Assembly: GCA_002483365.1 (NCBI GenBank)
Contig: DLHT01000008.1
Span: 15,248 to 79,247, forward strand
Reading direction: 5' to 3'
DNA: 64,000 nt
Source: Cellvibrio sp. UBA7661
GTDB taxonomy: Bacteria; Pseudomonadota; Gammaproteobacteria; Pseudomonadales; Cellvibrionaceae
Shown here: positions 28,201 through 37,739 of the stretch, in pieces
Layout of the letters: each line of letters starts with the position of its first letter
Numbering within the stretch: the stretch's first letter is position 1
Made by a program: the position numbers and the translations under genes
Notes under the pieces: model-generated
What the model was told of the DNA's origin: nothing
What the model saw: only the letters and a program-made list of their open reading frames with translations
Database searches by the model: none

Positions 28201-29106
28201 CGGGGAAATCGCCGTTGGGTGGTTGTGGGTTTCCACCTTCATCAATATGTGAATTGGTTGTTGGGTATATTCGTAAGCCTTGGTTTCCGGATTCGGATAG
28301 AAACGCCCTGCTTCGTGACCAACCATTACTGCCGCGTTATCAGCGTAAGCGGAAAGTACATCTTCGCCGCCAACCTCGTTGGTGTTTTTGATCATTTTGA
28401 ACAGACTGCGCTGCTGCTCTTCACCATCAATCGTCCATGAGGCGTTGAAGATTTTGTGGCGGCAGTGCTCGGAGTTAGCCTGTGCAAACATCATCAACTC
28501 GACATCAATCGGGTTGCGCCCCAGATTGGTGAAACTCTCTACCAGGTAATCAATTTCGTCTTCTGCTAACGCCAAACCGAGGGATTTATTCGCTTTTACC
28601 AGAGCAACACGGCCACCGCCGAGGATATCTACCGACGTTTGTGGCGCCGGTTGCTGTTGGATAAATAGCTGTTCGGCTGCTTCCAGACTATCAAATACCG
28701 TTTCTACCATACGGTCATGTAACAAAGCTGCAACAGCAGCGCGATCTGCCGCCGATGCGCCAGTCACGTAATAGGCAATACCGCGTTCAATACGCTTTAC
28801 GTTTTCCAGACCGGTGTTTTTGGCAATATCGGTCGCTTTGGATGCCCAAGGGGAAATAGTCCCCAAGCGTGGGACGACCAGGAATAACTCGCCGTCATGG
28901 CTCGCTTCTTTCTCAACTTTTGGGCCGTAAGTCAGTAATTGCTTAAGCACATGCTGTTGGGCATCGCTCAAGGGAGTGGAAACGTTGGCAAAGTGAACAA
29001 ATTCCGAGCTGACACCGGTCACCGCAGGAACGCGTTGTTGCAGGCTGGACAGGAGTTTTTGGGTACGGAAACTGGAAAGAGCGGGAGCGCCACGCAGGAT
29101 TAACAT
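25240..29106 (-). CDS. purL: Phosphoribosylformylglycinamidine synthase (FGAM synthase)
   Basis: Fourth step of purine synthesis: converts FGAR, ATP and glutamine to FGAM. 1288 residues from the ATG at 29106, close to the large single-chain gammaproteobacterial PurL (about 1295). This start is preferred over 29280 because the product then begins MLILRGAPALS like its relatives. The N-terminal PurS-like part, the synthase halves (NPIDVELMMFAQANSEHC; GAGTGAGGEIRDEGAVGRG) and the C-terminal class I amidotransferase are all present, the last with the nucleophile in LGVCNGCQMM and the His/Glu pair in MMPHPERVF. Divergent from mltF, as in enterobacteria. Cytoplasmic, monocistronic. Confidence 0.97.
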   Translation of the reverse strand: MLILRGAPALSSFRTQKLLSSLQQRVPAVTGVSSEFVHFANVSTPLSDAQQHVLKQLLTYGPKVEKEASHDGELFLVVPRLGTISPWASKATDIAKNTGLENVKRIERGIAYYVTGASAADRAAVAALLHDRMVETVFDSLEAAEQLFIQQQPAPQTSVDILGGGRVALVKANKSLGLALAEDEIDYLVESFTNLGRNPIDVELMMFAQANSEHCRHKIFNASWTIDGEEQQRSLFKMIKNTNEVGGEDVLSAYADNAAVMVGHEAGRFYPNPETKAYEYTQQPIHILMKVETHNHPTAISPFSGAGTGAGGEIRDEGAVGRGSKPKVGLTGFTVSNLQIPGFEQPWEQNYGKPNRIVNALDIMIEGPIGGAAFNNEFGRPNICGYFRTFEENFDGERRGYHKPIMLAGGYGNIKTEHIEKPPFGAGTKLVVLGGPAMLIGLGGGAASSMTSGSSSEDLDFASVQRQNPEMERRCQEVIDACWQMGDKNPIAFIHDVGAGGLSNAFPELVKDGGTGGKFELRNVPNDEPSMSPLAIWCNESQERYVLAIAPADLPRFEAICQRERAAYAVVGEATDEKHLLVNDKHFDAKPVDLPMSVLFGKPPKMHRVTEKHTAKTAEFSTAGIELKEAAERVLKHPAVASKNFLITIGDRSVTGMVARDQLVGPWQVPVADVAVTTVSYDSYAGEAMSMGERTPVALLDAPASGRMAIAEAITNIAATRIAKLSDVKLSANWMCAAGHQGEEEKLYRTVEAVGMELCPALGITIPVGKDSMSMRTAWKDGDENKAVTAPLSLVISAFSPVVDVRQTLTPQLRTDKGDTDLILIDLGNGKNRLGGSILAQVYNQLGQTPADLDSAEQLKNFFNATQASLAANELLAYHDRSDGGLFAVVAEMAFAGHTGVSINLDGLGDDALAVLFSEEAGAVVQVARAQSAAVQKRFADAGLKVNVIGGLNSSDSLNISLNGKVLFDQPRAQLQALWSETSYRIQALRDNPVCAEQEFAAIIKPNPGLSVKLSYDQNDDVAAPFINTGVRPAIAVLREQGVNGHVEMAAAFDRAGFKAVDVHMSDLLSGRVSLEQFKGLVACGGFSYGDVLGAGEGWSKTILFNNKVRDEFERFFHRNDTFSLGVCNGCQMMSNLKNLIPGADHWPRFVRNLSEQFEARFSLVQVQESSSVLFKGMTGSHMPVAVAHGEGYAEFANADALKVCNESGTVALRFIDNNLQATETYPANPNGSPLGITSVASKDGRVTIMMPHPERVFRAVTNSWKPDDWKDDGAWLRLFRNARVFVS

Positions 29107-30401
29107 AGTGGGAAGAGCCTCGGCATGGGTGATAACAAGGATTAATGACAAAAGAGAGGCGCGCATTGTACTGGATTTAGGCACTGCCCGAGAGACTTTT
29201 TTCCCCAGCCCAACCCGGCTTGCTGATTGGATACCAAGACGTTTATGGATACGGCTAAGCGCTACTGGAGTAATTCCCAAAAAGTGTGCAAATCGTTCCG
29301 GGACAAACGCCCGACCAAGCCCGCTTCAACACCTGTGGCGCCTGCATGCCAAAATATCAACCTCGGTGCTATGTATTTCAGTTCATTGTATAGATAAGAA
29401 TCTTCGCTTCAGGTATTCAAAAAGACATTCGCCAGAGTAACAATACAATTTCCGTCTTTTTCACATATCAAAAAAATTAATTATTCAGAAAAACAAGAAC
29501 GAAAAAATTTCTGGATTACCTGATAGAAAAAGTAGCTTTCTTAATAAATAGAAACAGTAGCTTTCTTAATAAACTGAAGCATGATTCATGATGCGTATGG
29601 ACAACAAAAATGCTATTGAAATAGCAGTAAAATTTTCCATAAAAATTTACTTTCCCTATTAAATTCGAAAAAATTAAACGAAAACACCTATGAATTTACA
29701 ACAAATAATTTTTTTAATTGCTGGATGATCATCAGGGATCAGACTAAAAACATTGTGTATCTGACAAAAAATAGAAACCTTCAAATATGACATCATGATA
29801 ATTATTTTTAATAAATAAATTCGTCCACATCATTAGATCGAGTTTATATCACCAGGTAAAAATAAAAATTCCAAAATATCTTTTAGCTTTTTTACAGAAT
29901 GAAAAACGAGTCAAAAATAAATACATCCTGGAATTAAACTTCAAATTTCTGCTTATAACTTTTTAGTAATTCGATAAAAAAATTAATCGCGCAAACGCAA
30001 ACAGGTTCTTATAACTAAAAAATCTGAATATTTGTTGCATTTTTGTACGGTTTTTTTACAAAAACTTACGAAATCATGCATTTTTGCGTTCAATATTGGG
30101 TAGAAAATAAGGTTTGTAATCACATTTTTTTACTTTTTTTCGACCGTCTGTCGGCTTTTTCCTGCACACAACAATTTACTGAATCCCGCACCAGATCTGC
30201 TCCCAGAGCCAAAAGATCACTTTTTCACCAAAACTGCTAGCCCATGTATGCTCAAAAAACAAGCTAGGCATACAAAAAAAGTGCCTATACCATGTCGGGG
30301 TATTTGCACGGGTCATTAATGGATTGGATTCGGCATGAATGCGCACACACGAAGAGAACACCCTTTCGGGCGTTGCAGTTCAGCAACCGGAGTAACCCCT
30401 T
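29107..30401. other. Long AT-rich intergenic region between purL and mltF
   Basis: About 1.3 kb with no convincing ORF. From about 29400 to 30150 it is much more AT-rich than its neighbours, with many A and T runs. It contains an 18-bp direct repeat (29531-29573) and small dyads near 30246-30286. It must carry the divergent purL and mltF promoters, but that needs little of its length. An unannotated small RNA or remnant insertion is possible; I see no tRNA-like or rRNA-like structure. Confidence 0.6.
29531..29573. repeat. 18-bp direct repeat in the purL-mltF gap
   Basis: AGTAGCTTTCTTAATAAA occurs at 29531-29548 and 29556-29573, a 25-nt period. Only two copies are present, so it is not a CRISPR array. 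It may be a protein-binding iteron or a simple duplication. Confidence 0.6.
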
Positions 30402-31919
30402 ATGGAAATTCGCAAACCATCAGTGTTAGTGATTAAGTCCATCCTGACGAGCCTTGTTGTCGGCACGTCATTAATTGCCAGCAGTGTTTTGCTGGTACGC
30501 AGCACCACCCCAACCCAATTGGAAAAGGTGCTGGAAGCAGGCGAGTTGCGCGTCTTATCAAGCAACGGCCCTACTACTTATTACGAAGGCTCCAATGGCC
30601 TCACAGGTTTTGAATATAGCCTTGTAAAAGGCTTTGCGGATTCGCTCGGCGTAAATCTGGTGATTGAAGATCAATCCAACCTTGGCCAGATGCTCGATAG
30701 CGTTGCCGCACAGCAAGTGGATTTCGCCGCTGCTGGCCTGACGACTCTGGAAAGCGCTGATACTACGCTGCGTTTCTCTACCCCTTTTATGCAAATTACC
30801 CAGCAGCTGGTCTACAACAGCCGCCTGCCTATGCCTGCCAGTATTAAAGACCTCAAGGGCAAGAAAGTACTGGTAATTGCCAACTCATCGCACTGGGCAC
30901 GTTTGCGCAAACTGCGACAGGATTTCCCTTACCTTCAGTGGCAGCCACTGGAAAATGCCGAAATGATCGACCTGCTGGATATGGTCAATAAAGGCGAAGC
31001 AGATTATGCCGTGATCGACTCCAGCGCCTATGACCTGAATCGTTATTCTTATCCCAAAGCCCGTCTGGCGTTTGATGTAAGCGACCCACAACCTTTAGCC
31101 TGGGCATTCCCGGCACAAAAAGACACCAGCCTGTTCGATGCCGCCCAAAAATACCTCAACAGCATTAAGGCCGATGGTTCATTGGCTAAAGTCACTGAAG
31201 AGTTCTTTGATCGCCACATAGAAGAGGTCACTACCGGCGAAGCCATGGCCTTTACCTATCGGCTGGAGCAACGGCTGCCGCAATGGGTTGAGGACATGAA
31301 GCTCGCCGCAGACGAGTTTGATCTGGACTGGCAATTACTGGCAGCGATTAGCTATCAGGAATCGCACTGGAAAGCCGATGCTCGCTCGCATACCGGGGTA
31401 CGCGGCTTGATGATGTTGACCAAAAATACCGCTAAAGCCATGGGTATCAAAGACCGCGAAAACCCCCAACAAAGTATTTATGGTGGTGCCAAATACCTGC
31501 GTATGTTGCTGGGGCGTTTACCAGAGCGAATCGAAGCTGAAGAGCGCCTGCATTTTGCTTTGGCAGCTTATAATCAGGGTCTTGGCCATTTAGAAGATGC
31601 ACGTGTGTTGACCGAACGTATGGGCGGCAATCCGAGCAAGTGGGAAGATGTGCGCAAATACATGCCGCTGCTATCAAAACAGCAATATTACAGCCGCGCT
31701 AAACATGGTTATATGCGCGGTTGGGAACCCGTCAAATTTGTCGATAACGTTCTTAACTACTACAAAATTATCGCCTGGCATCAGCAGCAGGAAGAATTCC
31801 GTATTGCGACCACCAATGCTGGCAGCCGGTTATCTGCCAATACCCGCCAAACCGGCGAAAACAACCGGAACAATACCCCCACAAGTCAGGAAACAAGCCC
31901 GACAGTTTCAGTGCTTTAA
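30402..31919 (+). CDS. mltF: Membrane-bound lytic murein transglycosylase F
   Basis: 505 residues. It cleaves the glycan strand of peptidoglycan to a 1,6-anhydro product at the outer-membrane face of the periplasm. An N-terminal signal/TM segment (about 9-31) is followed by a solute-binding-protein-3-like domain (about 45-275) and a C-terminal SLT lysozyme-like domain (about 300-470). The catalytic Glu is in AISYQESHWKADA, followed by GLMMLTKNTA and the late motif ALAAYNQGLGHLEDA. The start ATG is preceded by GGAG at 9 nt. The C terminus ends in a Thr/Asn-rich tail. Its placement opposite purL is conserved in gammaproteobacteria. Confidence 0.95.
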   Translation: MEIRKPSVLVIKSILTSLVVGTSLIASSVLLVRSTTPTQLEKVLEAGELRVLSSNGPTTYYEGSNGLTGFEYSLVKGFADSLGVNLVIEDQSNLGQMLDSVAAQQVDFAAAGLTTLESADTTLRFSTPFMQITQQLVYNSRLPMPASIKDLKGKKVLVIANSSHWARLRKLRQDFPYLQWQPLENAEMIDLLDMVNKGEADYAVIDSSAYDLNRYSYPKARLAFDVSDPQPLAWAFPAQKDTSLFDAAQKYLNSIKADGSLAKVTEEFFDRHIEEVTTGEAMAFTYRLEQRLPQWVEDMKLAADEFDLDWQLLAAISYQESHWKADARSHTGVRGLMMLTKNTAKAMGIKDRENPQQSIYGGAKYLRMLLGRLPERIEAEERLHFALAAYNQGLGHLEDARVLTERMGGNPSKWEDVRKYMPLLSKQQYYSRAKHGYMRGWEPVKFVDNVLNYYKIIAWHQQQEEFRIATTNAGSRLSANTRQTGENNRNNTPTSQETSPTVSVL

Positions 31920-31944
31920 CCGGTTATATTCTCTATTTAATGTC

Positions 31945-31975
31945 TAAACTGCCGCCTCTGCGGCAGTTTTTGTTT
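31945..31975 (+). terminator. Intrinsic terminator of mltF
   Basis: AAACTGCCGC (31946-31955) pairs with GCGGCAGTTT (31960-31969) around CTCT and is followed by a T-rich tract. It lies 26 nt past the mltF stop. Confidence 0.92.
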
Positions 31976-32055
31976 TAGCCGCAAGATCAGGACATTGAAA
32001 AGGCAAGGGAGTAGAATGGCGGCCTATCAAATAGCAGCCGATCGATGACCACCCC

Positions 32056-35000
32056 ATGATTCCACGTATTGACCAGACATCTCCCGTCCAAACGCTCTAC
32101 CTCAGCTTTATCAATGCCCTGCGCGATGCAGGCTTTAGCGGGGACTTGAGCCCGGATTATGCCAATCGAACCGTATTGGCAACAGATAACTCTATTTATC
32201 AAGTATTGCCGCAAGGCGTGCTCTACCCGCGCGATACCGCTGATCTGGTGCGTATTGCCAAACTCAGCCAGGAACCGCAATTCCAAAACATTGTGCTCAG
32301 TCCGCGCGGTGGCGGTACCGGTACCAATGGGCAATCGCTCACCGATGGTTTGGTGGTAGACACATCCAAATACATGAACCAAATTTTGGAAATTAATGTA
32401 GAAGAGCGCTGGGCGCGCGTTCAATGCGGCGTTGTTAAAGATCAATTAAATGCAGCCATTAAACCGCACGGATTATTTTTTGCTCCGGAGCTGTCAACCA
32501 GCAACCGCGCGACCATTGGCGGCATGATCAATACCGACGCGTCAGGCCAAGGTTCTTGTCGCTACGGCAAAACCCGCGATCACGTATTGGACTTAACAAC
32601 CGTTTTGCTTGATGGGACTGAATGGACATCATCCGCAATTGATGAAAAGACGCTGGAAGATTTATGGCGACGTGAAGACCGCGTGGGCGAAGTGCACCGC
32701 GTTATTGATGCAATCCAACGCGAACACCATGTACTTATTGAACAAAAATTTCCCAAATTAAATCGCTGCCTCACCGGCTACGATCTGGCACATATCCGCG
32801 ATGAACAGGGGCGATTTAATCTCAACAATATTTTGTGCGGCAGTGAAGGTACGCTCGGTTTTATCACCGAAGCGAAAATCAATTTATTGCCAATCCCAAA
32901 ATGTAGCGCGCTGATTAATGTGAACTACCGCGATTTCAACGTCGCGCTGCGCGACGCCACGCAACTCATGAAAGCGAATCCAACCTCTATCGAAACCGTC
33001 GATTCAAAAGTATTGAATCTGGCGATGAACGATATCGTATGGCATAGCGTTTCTGAATTTTTCCCTGCACCGGAAAACGGTGAAAAAATCCAGGGAATCA
33101 ATCTGGTTGAATACACTGCTGACTCCGATGATGCACTTAAAGCAGATGTAAAAAAACTGACTGATTTATTAGACCAAGCGGCGCAAGACAACAGTACAGG
33201 GCGCATTAGTTACTCCATCGCATGGGGCAATGATGCGGTCAATAAAATCTGGGGAATGCGCAAGAAAGCAGTGGGGCTACTCGGAAACGTCGAGGGAGAA
33301 ATACGTCCGGTTCCTTTTGTGGAAGACACCGCTGTACCACCGGAAAACCTGGCGGATTTTATTTTTGAATTCCGTGCAGTGTTGGATGAGCACAAACTTA
33401 CCTATGGTATGTTTGGCCATGTAGATGCTGGTGTTTTGCATGTGCGCCCAGCGCTCAACATGAAAGACCCTGCACAAGAAAAAATGGTGCGGGTGATTAC
33501 CGACAAAGTGGTCGCACTTACCCAAAAATATAATGGTCTGTTATGGGGCGAACATGGCAAAGGCGTTCGCTCGGAATATGCACCGGCATTTTTTGGTGAA
33601 CTCTATCCGCAAATCCAACGCATCAAAGCCGTGTTTGATCCACGCAACCAATTAAATCCCGGAAAAATTGCGACGCCATCTGCTGATATTGAATTATTAA
33701 AAATCGATGAAGTACCAACACGCGGCCAAATCGATAGAAAAATTCCCGTGCAAGTATGGGAGGGTTACAGTGAAGGTATGCACTGTAATGGCAACGGACT
33801 TTGCTACAACTGGAATCCGAATGATGCCATGTGCCCAAGTTGGAAAGGCACACGTGAACGCAAACATTCGCCTAAAGGCCGTGCATCATTAATGCGTGAA
33901 TGGCTCAAACAAATGAGTGAACGCGGTGTTAATGCAGTAGAAGAAAGTAAAAAATTCAAGCACACCAGCTTTGTATTCAACTTACCTGCCCGTGTAATCA
34001 ATACGTTTGGTAAGCGCAAAGGCGAATATGATTTCTCCCATGAGGTACACGACTCCATGATGGGCTGCCTTGCGTGCAAATCCTGCGTTGGCCAGTGCCC
34101 TATCAAAGTGGATGTGCCAGAGTTTCGCGCAAAATTTTTAGAGCTTTATTACAGCCGCTACTTGCGCCCGTTAAAAGACTATTTCATCGGCGGTCTGGAA
34201 TTTATGATTCCTACCCTCGCTAAAATGCCTTGGGCGTACAACCTGATGATGAAGCCGCAATTTATGCAGCGCTTTATGGCACGCTTTATCGGCATGGTCG
34301 ATAGTCCGCTGCTAACCGGTATCAATTTACACACTGCAGCGCAAAAGCTCGATGTGAATTACGCGACTCTTGAAAACATCGCGCAGTTGTCTGCCAGTGA
34401 AAAATCCCGCGCAGTTATTTTGGTGCAAGATGCCTTCACCAGTTATTTTGAAACACCATTGGTAATCGACACACTGACGCTTCTTAAAAAACTGGGCTTT
34501 GTTCCTCTGATCGCTCCCTTCAAACCCAATGGAAAGCCGTTACAAGTCCACGGCTTTTTAAAAGCGTTTGCCAAAGCCGCCGATGCGAATGCAACACAAT
34601 TGAACGGCCTTGCCTCTTCAGGAATTCCCTTAATTGGTATTGAACCCGCAATGACATTGGCTTACCGCGCGGAATATAAAAAGGTATTGGGCGATAACGT
34701 ACCCAAAGTGCAATTGATTCAAGAATGGCTGGCCAAACAAAGCGAGCAGCTCGGTGAAAAAATACGCGAGTTCAAAAGCGCCGATTTTTCATTGCTTGCG
34801 CACTGCACCGAAAAAACCAATGCTGTGAGTTCGATTAAAGATTGGCAGACCATATTCAACACTCTGGGCCAAAAATTGAATGTGATTGAAACAGGTTGCT
34901 GCGGCATGGCAGGCACCTACGGCCACGAAACCAGCAATGTGGAAACCTCCAAAAAAATCTACTCACTTTCCTGGTCGCAAGTTGTGAATAACCCTGCAAA

Positions 35001-35109
35001 TGCCGGAAAACTCACCGCTACAGGTTATTCTTGTCGCAGCCAGGTGAAACGCATCGACAACACAAAACTACCGCACCCGGTACAAATTTTATTGCAACAA
35101 CTCCTGTAA
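32056..35109 (+). CDS. ydiJ: FAD-binding and (Fe-S)-binding oxidoreductase, YdiJ-type 2-hydroxyacid dehydrogenase
   Basis: 1017 residues, virtually the length of E. coli YdiJ (1018). The N-terminal half is a FAD-linked oxidase of the FAD-binding-4 type (PRGGGTGTNGQSLTDGLVVD; SEGTLGFITEAKINLLP) with its FAD-oxidase C domain (GHVDAGVLHVRPALN). The C-terminal half has a ferredoxin-like cluster motif CLACKSCVGQCPIKVD and a CCG-type domain (TGCCGMAGTYGHE). Relatives oxidise D-lactate, glycolate or D-2-hydroxyglutarate and pass electrons to the respiratory chain; YdiJ itself has been assigned to D-2-hydroxyglutarate. I cannot fix the substrate from sequence. The DUF349 gene starts 38 nt downstream, so the two may share a transcript. 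Confidence 0.92.
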   Translation: MIPRIDQTSPVQTLYLSFINALRDAGFSGDLSPDYANRTVLATDNSIYQVLPQGVLYPRDTADLVRIAKLSQEPQFQNIVLSPRGGGTGTNGQSLTDGLVVDTSKYMNQILEINVEERWARVQCGVVKDQLNAAIKPHGLFFAPELSTSNRATIGGMINTDASGQGSCRYGKTRDHVLDLTTVLLDGTEWTSSAIDEKTLEDLWRREDRVGEVHRVIDAIQREHHVLIEQKFPKLNRCLTGYDLAHIRDEQGRFNLNNILCGSEGTLGFITEAKINLLPIPKCSALINVNYRDFNVALRDATQLMKANPTSIETVDSKVLNLAMNDIVWHSVSEFFPAPENGEKIQGINLVEYTADSDDALKADVKKLTDLLDQAAQDNSTGRISYSIAWGNDAVNKIWGMRKKAVGLLGNVEGEIRPVPFVEDTAVPPENLADFIFEFRAVLDEHKLTYGMFGHVDAGVLHVRPALNMKDPAQEKMVRVITDKVVALTQKYNGLLWGEHGKGVRSEYAPAFFGELYPQIQRIKAVFDPRNQLNPGKIATPSADIELLKIDEVPTRGQIDRKIPVQVWEGYSEGMHCNGNGLCYNWNPNDAMCPSWKGTRERKHSPKGRASLMREWLKQMSERGVNAVEESKKFKHTSFVFNLPARVINTFGKRKGEYDFSHEVHDSMMGCLACKSCVGQCPIKVDVPEFRAKFLELYYSRYLRPLKDYFIGGLEFMIPTLAKMPWAYNLMMKPQFMQRFMARFIGMVDSPLLTGINLHTAAQKLDVNYATLENIAQLSASEKSRAVILVQDAFTSYFETPLVIDTLTLLKKLGFVPLIAPFKPNGKPLQVHGFLKAFAKAADANATQLNGLASSGIPLIGIEPAMTLAYRAEYKKVLGDNVPKVQLIQEWLAKQSEQLGEKIREFKSADFSLLAHCTEKTNAVSSIKDWQTIFNTLGQKLNVIETGCCGMAGTYGHETSNVETSKKIYSLSWSQVVNNPANAGKLTATGYSCRSQVKRIDNTKLPHPVQILLQQLL

Positions 35110-35147
35110 CACTCATTACTACCATCACTGACTGACGAGCCACGATT

Positions 35148-37739
35148 ATGAAATTATTACGTAAACTGTTTGGTGCCAAACCCAAAGCTGAACCCATCAA
35201 GGCAGCACCTATTCCGGTAGCAGAACCTAAAGCACCGAAGCCGATTATTACGCTGGATATCGTTGAGCAAACCAACGATGAAAGTGAATTACTCAAATTG
35301 GCAAGCGATGGTGCAACCAGCCAATTACGCCAAGCTGCAGCAGAAAAAATACATAGTCGTGAAATATTGGAACAACTTGCCAAGGTGGTAAAAACCAAAG
35401 ATAAGAATGTCTTTAAAATCGTAAAAACCAAGTTGGACGTATTTAAAGCAGAAGACGCAAAAATCGCAGAACTGGAAGCCAGCGCAGAACGTATTTGCGA
35501 GAAAATTGAACGTCACGCCCAATTTGATGCCGATGCACTCTTCAAAGCCAAACTGGGCGTACTGCAAAGTGAATGGGACAATCTTGGACAAGTCTCCATT
35601 ATTGTCCAATCCCGTTACCAGGCAGCGCTTGCTGCTTGCGAGGCAAAGATCAACGCACAGGCACAAGCGATTGCGGATGAAGAAGAAAAACAAGCGCTTG
35701 ATAAGCAAGCCCTGCAACTGGCCGAAGAAGCACTCTCCAATCTTAAAAAATTGGCCGCTGATATTTACAGTGCAAGCCATGTCGATGATCTGCTCAATGC
35801 CAACTATGAAGTAAAAATACAAGAATTAAATAATGCGGTGCGTTTGGCTGCGAATCGTCATTTACCACTGGACAAACTCACCAAAGAATTTGAACAGCGT
35901 AAACAACAAACATTGAACTTGATCGACCAAATCAAAACCTCTGGCACGGTTAAACAGCTGACTGAAAAACTGGAACAGGTAGAAGACTCTGAACTGGTAA
36001 AAAACACCCAGCAAAAATTACAGCAACTCATGCGGTCTGCCAGAGATTTTGGCGATGAACTACCTGAAGCGCTGAATGAAGCCAAAGCAAAAATGGATGC
36101 GCTCTGGGCACAGCGTCATCAAGCTGAACAGGCAGCCAAAAATACGCTGCGCGATTTTAGTGAACTTGCACGTAAGGGGCTATGGGCCGCTGAGCAAGGC
36201 TTTGTACGTAAAGCACGTGCAATCCAAAAAGAGCTTCAGGAAAAGCGTAGCCAGCTTGCCGATATTCCAAAAGGAATCCAAAACAAAATTGATGACTTTG
36301 AAGCGCAGCTAGCCAAATTAGGGGACTGGCATGAATTCGCCGTTACACCTAAAAAAGAAGCGCTGATTGTGCAAATGCAATCACTGGCAAACAGCAGTAT
36401 GAACCCTGAGACACTCGCCACCAAAATCCATGAATTACAGGATAGTTGGAAAGAGGTGAGTAAAGGTGTGCAGCAACAAGATGACGAACTCTGGCAACAA
36501 TTCCAGCAAGCTTCTGCTATTGCTTACGCACCCTGTAAAGATTTTTTTGAAGCACAAGCTGCAGAGCGCGATAACAATTTGGAAAAGCGCCGCGAGCTGG
36601 TTAAACAACTGCAACAATATTTACAGGGTTACGATTTTACCAATGCCGTCTGGAAGGATGTTGAACAGACATTGAAAACTGCACGCGCAGAATGGCAAAA
36701 CTATTGGCCCGTACCGCGTAAAGCCGGCAATGAGCTGCAAAAAGAATTTGAAAACCTGATGGAGCAATTGTTCAATAAAATTACTGCTGAATATGAGCAC
36801 AACAAGAACGCCAAGCAAGCACTGGTTGAACAGGCACAGTCGTTAGTAAACAGTACAGATAGCCGCTCAACAACGGAAACCGCTAAACAATTACAAGCTC
36901 AATGGAAAGCGATTGGAAAAAGTTGGCACAAAGAAGATCAGCAGCTGTGGCAAGAGTTCCGCAAGCATTGCGATGCGGTGTTTGCACTGCGTAACCAGGC
37001 GTTTGAAGCAGCTAAAGAACAGCGTTTGGCAATTGTTAACCAGGCCGAGCAATTGATCGCACAACTACACGCTATTGCAGAAAAAAGCGCGGAAGCGATC
37101 ACTGTGGCAAAAGCCGACATCGATAATATTGCCGCTCAATTCAATGCCCTTGAACTTCCAAAAGAGGCGGCAAAACAACTGCACAATAAATTTCATGCAG
37201 CTATTGCCGCCATTAACACCCAGCGCAATGCCGCAAAGACAAAAGCTGAAGAACAAAGTTGGGCAGATTTATTCTCTGCACTGAATGCAATACGCCAATA
37301 TGAACTGGCAGTGCTGACGCAGCAATCGGCAGAACAACTGGCCACACAAAAAGCAACACTGGATGCATTATTGACTGACACTCCACGCTGGCCTAATGGC
37401 ACGTTCAATGCGCTGCAGCAACGTTTGGCCAAGACAGATCAATTGACTAGCGAAACGCAAATAGCCAACGCCGGATTATTGCGCACACTGACTATCCGCG
37501 CTGAAATCGTTACTGATCAGGAATCACCTGAAAGCGATAAACAAGCGCGCATGGAATATCAAGTCAAACAAATGCAAACCGCTTTTGGACAACGCGATAG
37601 TCGTTTTGAACTATCGTCTTTTCATCCATTAATAGTGGAGTGGATTAGTTTGGGAGCTGTCGCTGATGATATTTACCAGCCACTTTGGAAGCGCTTTGAT
37701 CACTGCCGCAAGCTGGCAGCACAGGTTCAGGATAAATAG
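35148..37739 (+). CDS. DUF349 coiled-coil protein
   Basis: 863 residues, cytoplasmic, highly charged and Gln/Ala-rich, mostly alpha-helical. A short basic N terminus (MKLLRKLFGAKPK) is followed by a proline-rich linker and then several DUF349 repeats, each about 70 residues with a core such as LQAQWKAIGKSWHKEDQQLW or LQDSWKEVSKGVQQQDDELW. DUF349 has no established biochemical role. The gene follows ydiJ by 38 nt on the same strand, probably in one transcript. Length is in the range seen for gammaproteobacterial members. Confidence 0.9.
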   Translation: MKLLRKLFGAKPKAEPIKAAPIPVAEPKAPKPIITLDIVEQTNDESELLKLASDGATSQLRQAAAEKIHSREILEQLAKVVKTKDKNVFKIVKTKLDVFKAEDAKIAELEASAERICEKIERHAQFDADALFKAKLGVLQSEWDNLGQVSIIVQSRYQAALAACEAKINAQAQAIADEEEKQALDKQALQLAEEALSNLKKLAADIYSASHVDDLLNANYEVKIQELNNAVRLAANRHLPLDKLTKEFEQRKQQTLNLIDQIKTSGTVKQLTEKLEQVEDSELVKNTQQKLQQLMRSARDFGDELPEALNEAKAKMDALWAQRHQAEQAAKNTLRDFSELARKGLWAAEQGFVRKARAIQKELQEKRSQLADIPKGIQNKIDDFEAQLAKLGDWHEFAVTPKKEALIVQMQSLANSSMNPETLATKIHELQDSWKEVSKGVQQQDDELWQQFQQASAIAYAPCKDFFEAQAAERDNNLEKRRELVKQLQQYLQGYDFTNAVWKDVEQTLKTARAEWQNYWPVPRKAGNELQKEFENLMEQLFNKITAEYEHNKNAKQALVEQAQSLVNSTDSRSTTETAKQLQAQWKAIGKSWHKEDQQLWQEFRKHCDAVFALRNQAFEAAKEQRLAIVNQAEQLIAQLHAIAEKSAEAITVAKADIDNIAAQFNALELPKEAAKQLHNKFHAAIAAINTQRNAAKTKAEEQSWADLFSALNAIRQYELAVLTQQSAEQLATQKATLDALLTDTPRWPNGTFNALQQRLAKTDQLTSETQIANAGLLRTLTIRAEIVTDQESPESDKQARMEYQVKQMQTAFGQRDSRFELSSFHPLIVEWISLGAVADDIYQPLWKRFDHCRKLAAQVQDK

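Noticed and set aside
27349..28440. A 363-codon plus frame inside purL
   Set aside because: It lies entirely antisense to well-conserved PurL domains and shows no recognisable motif.
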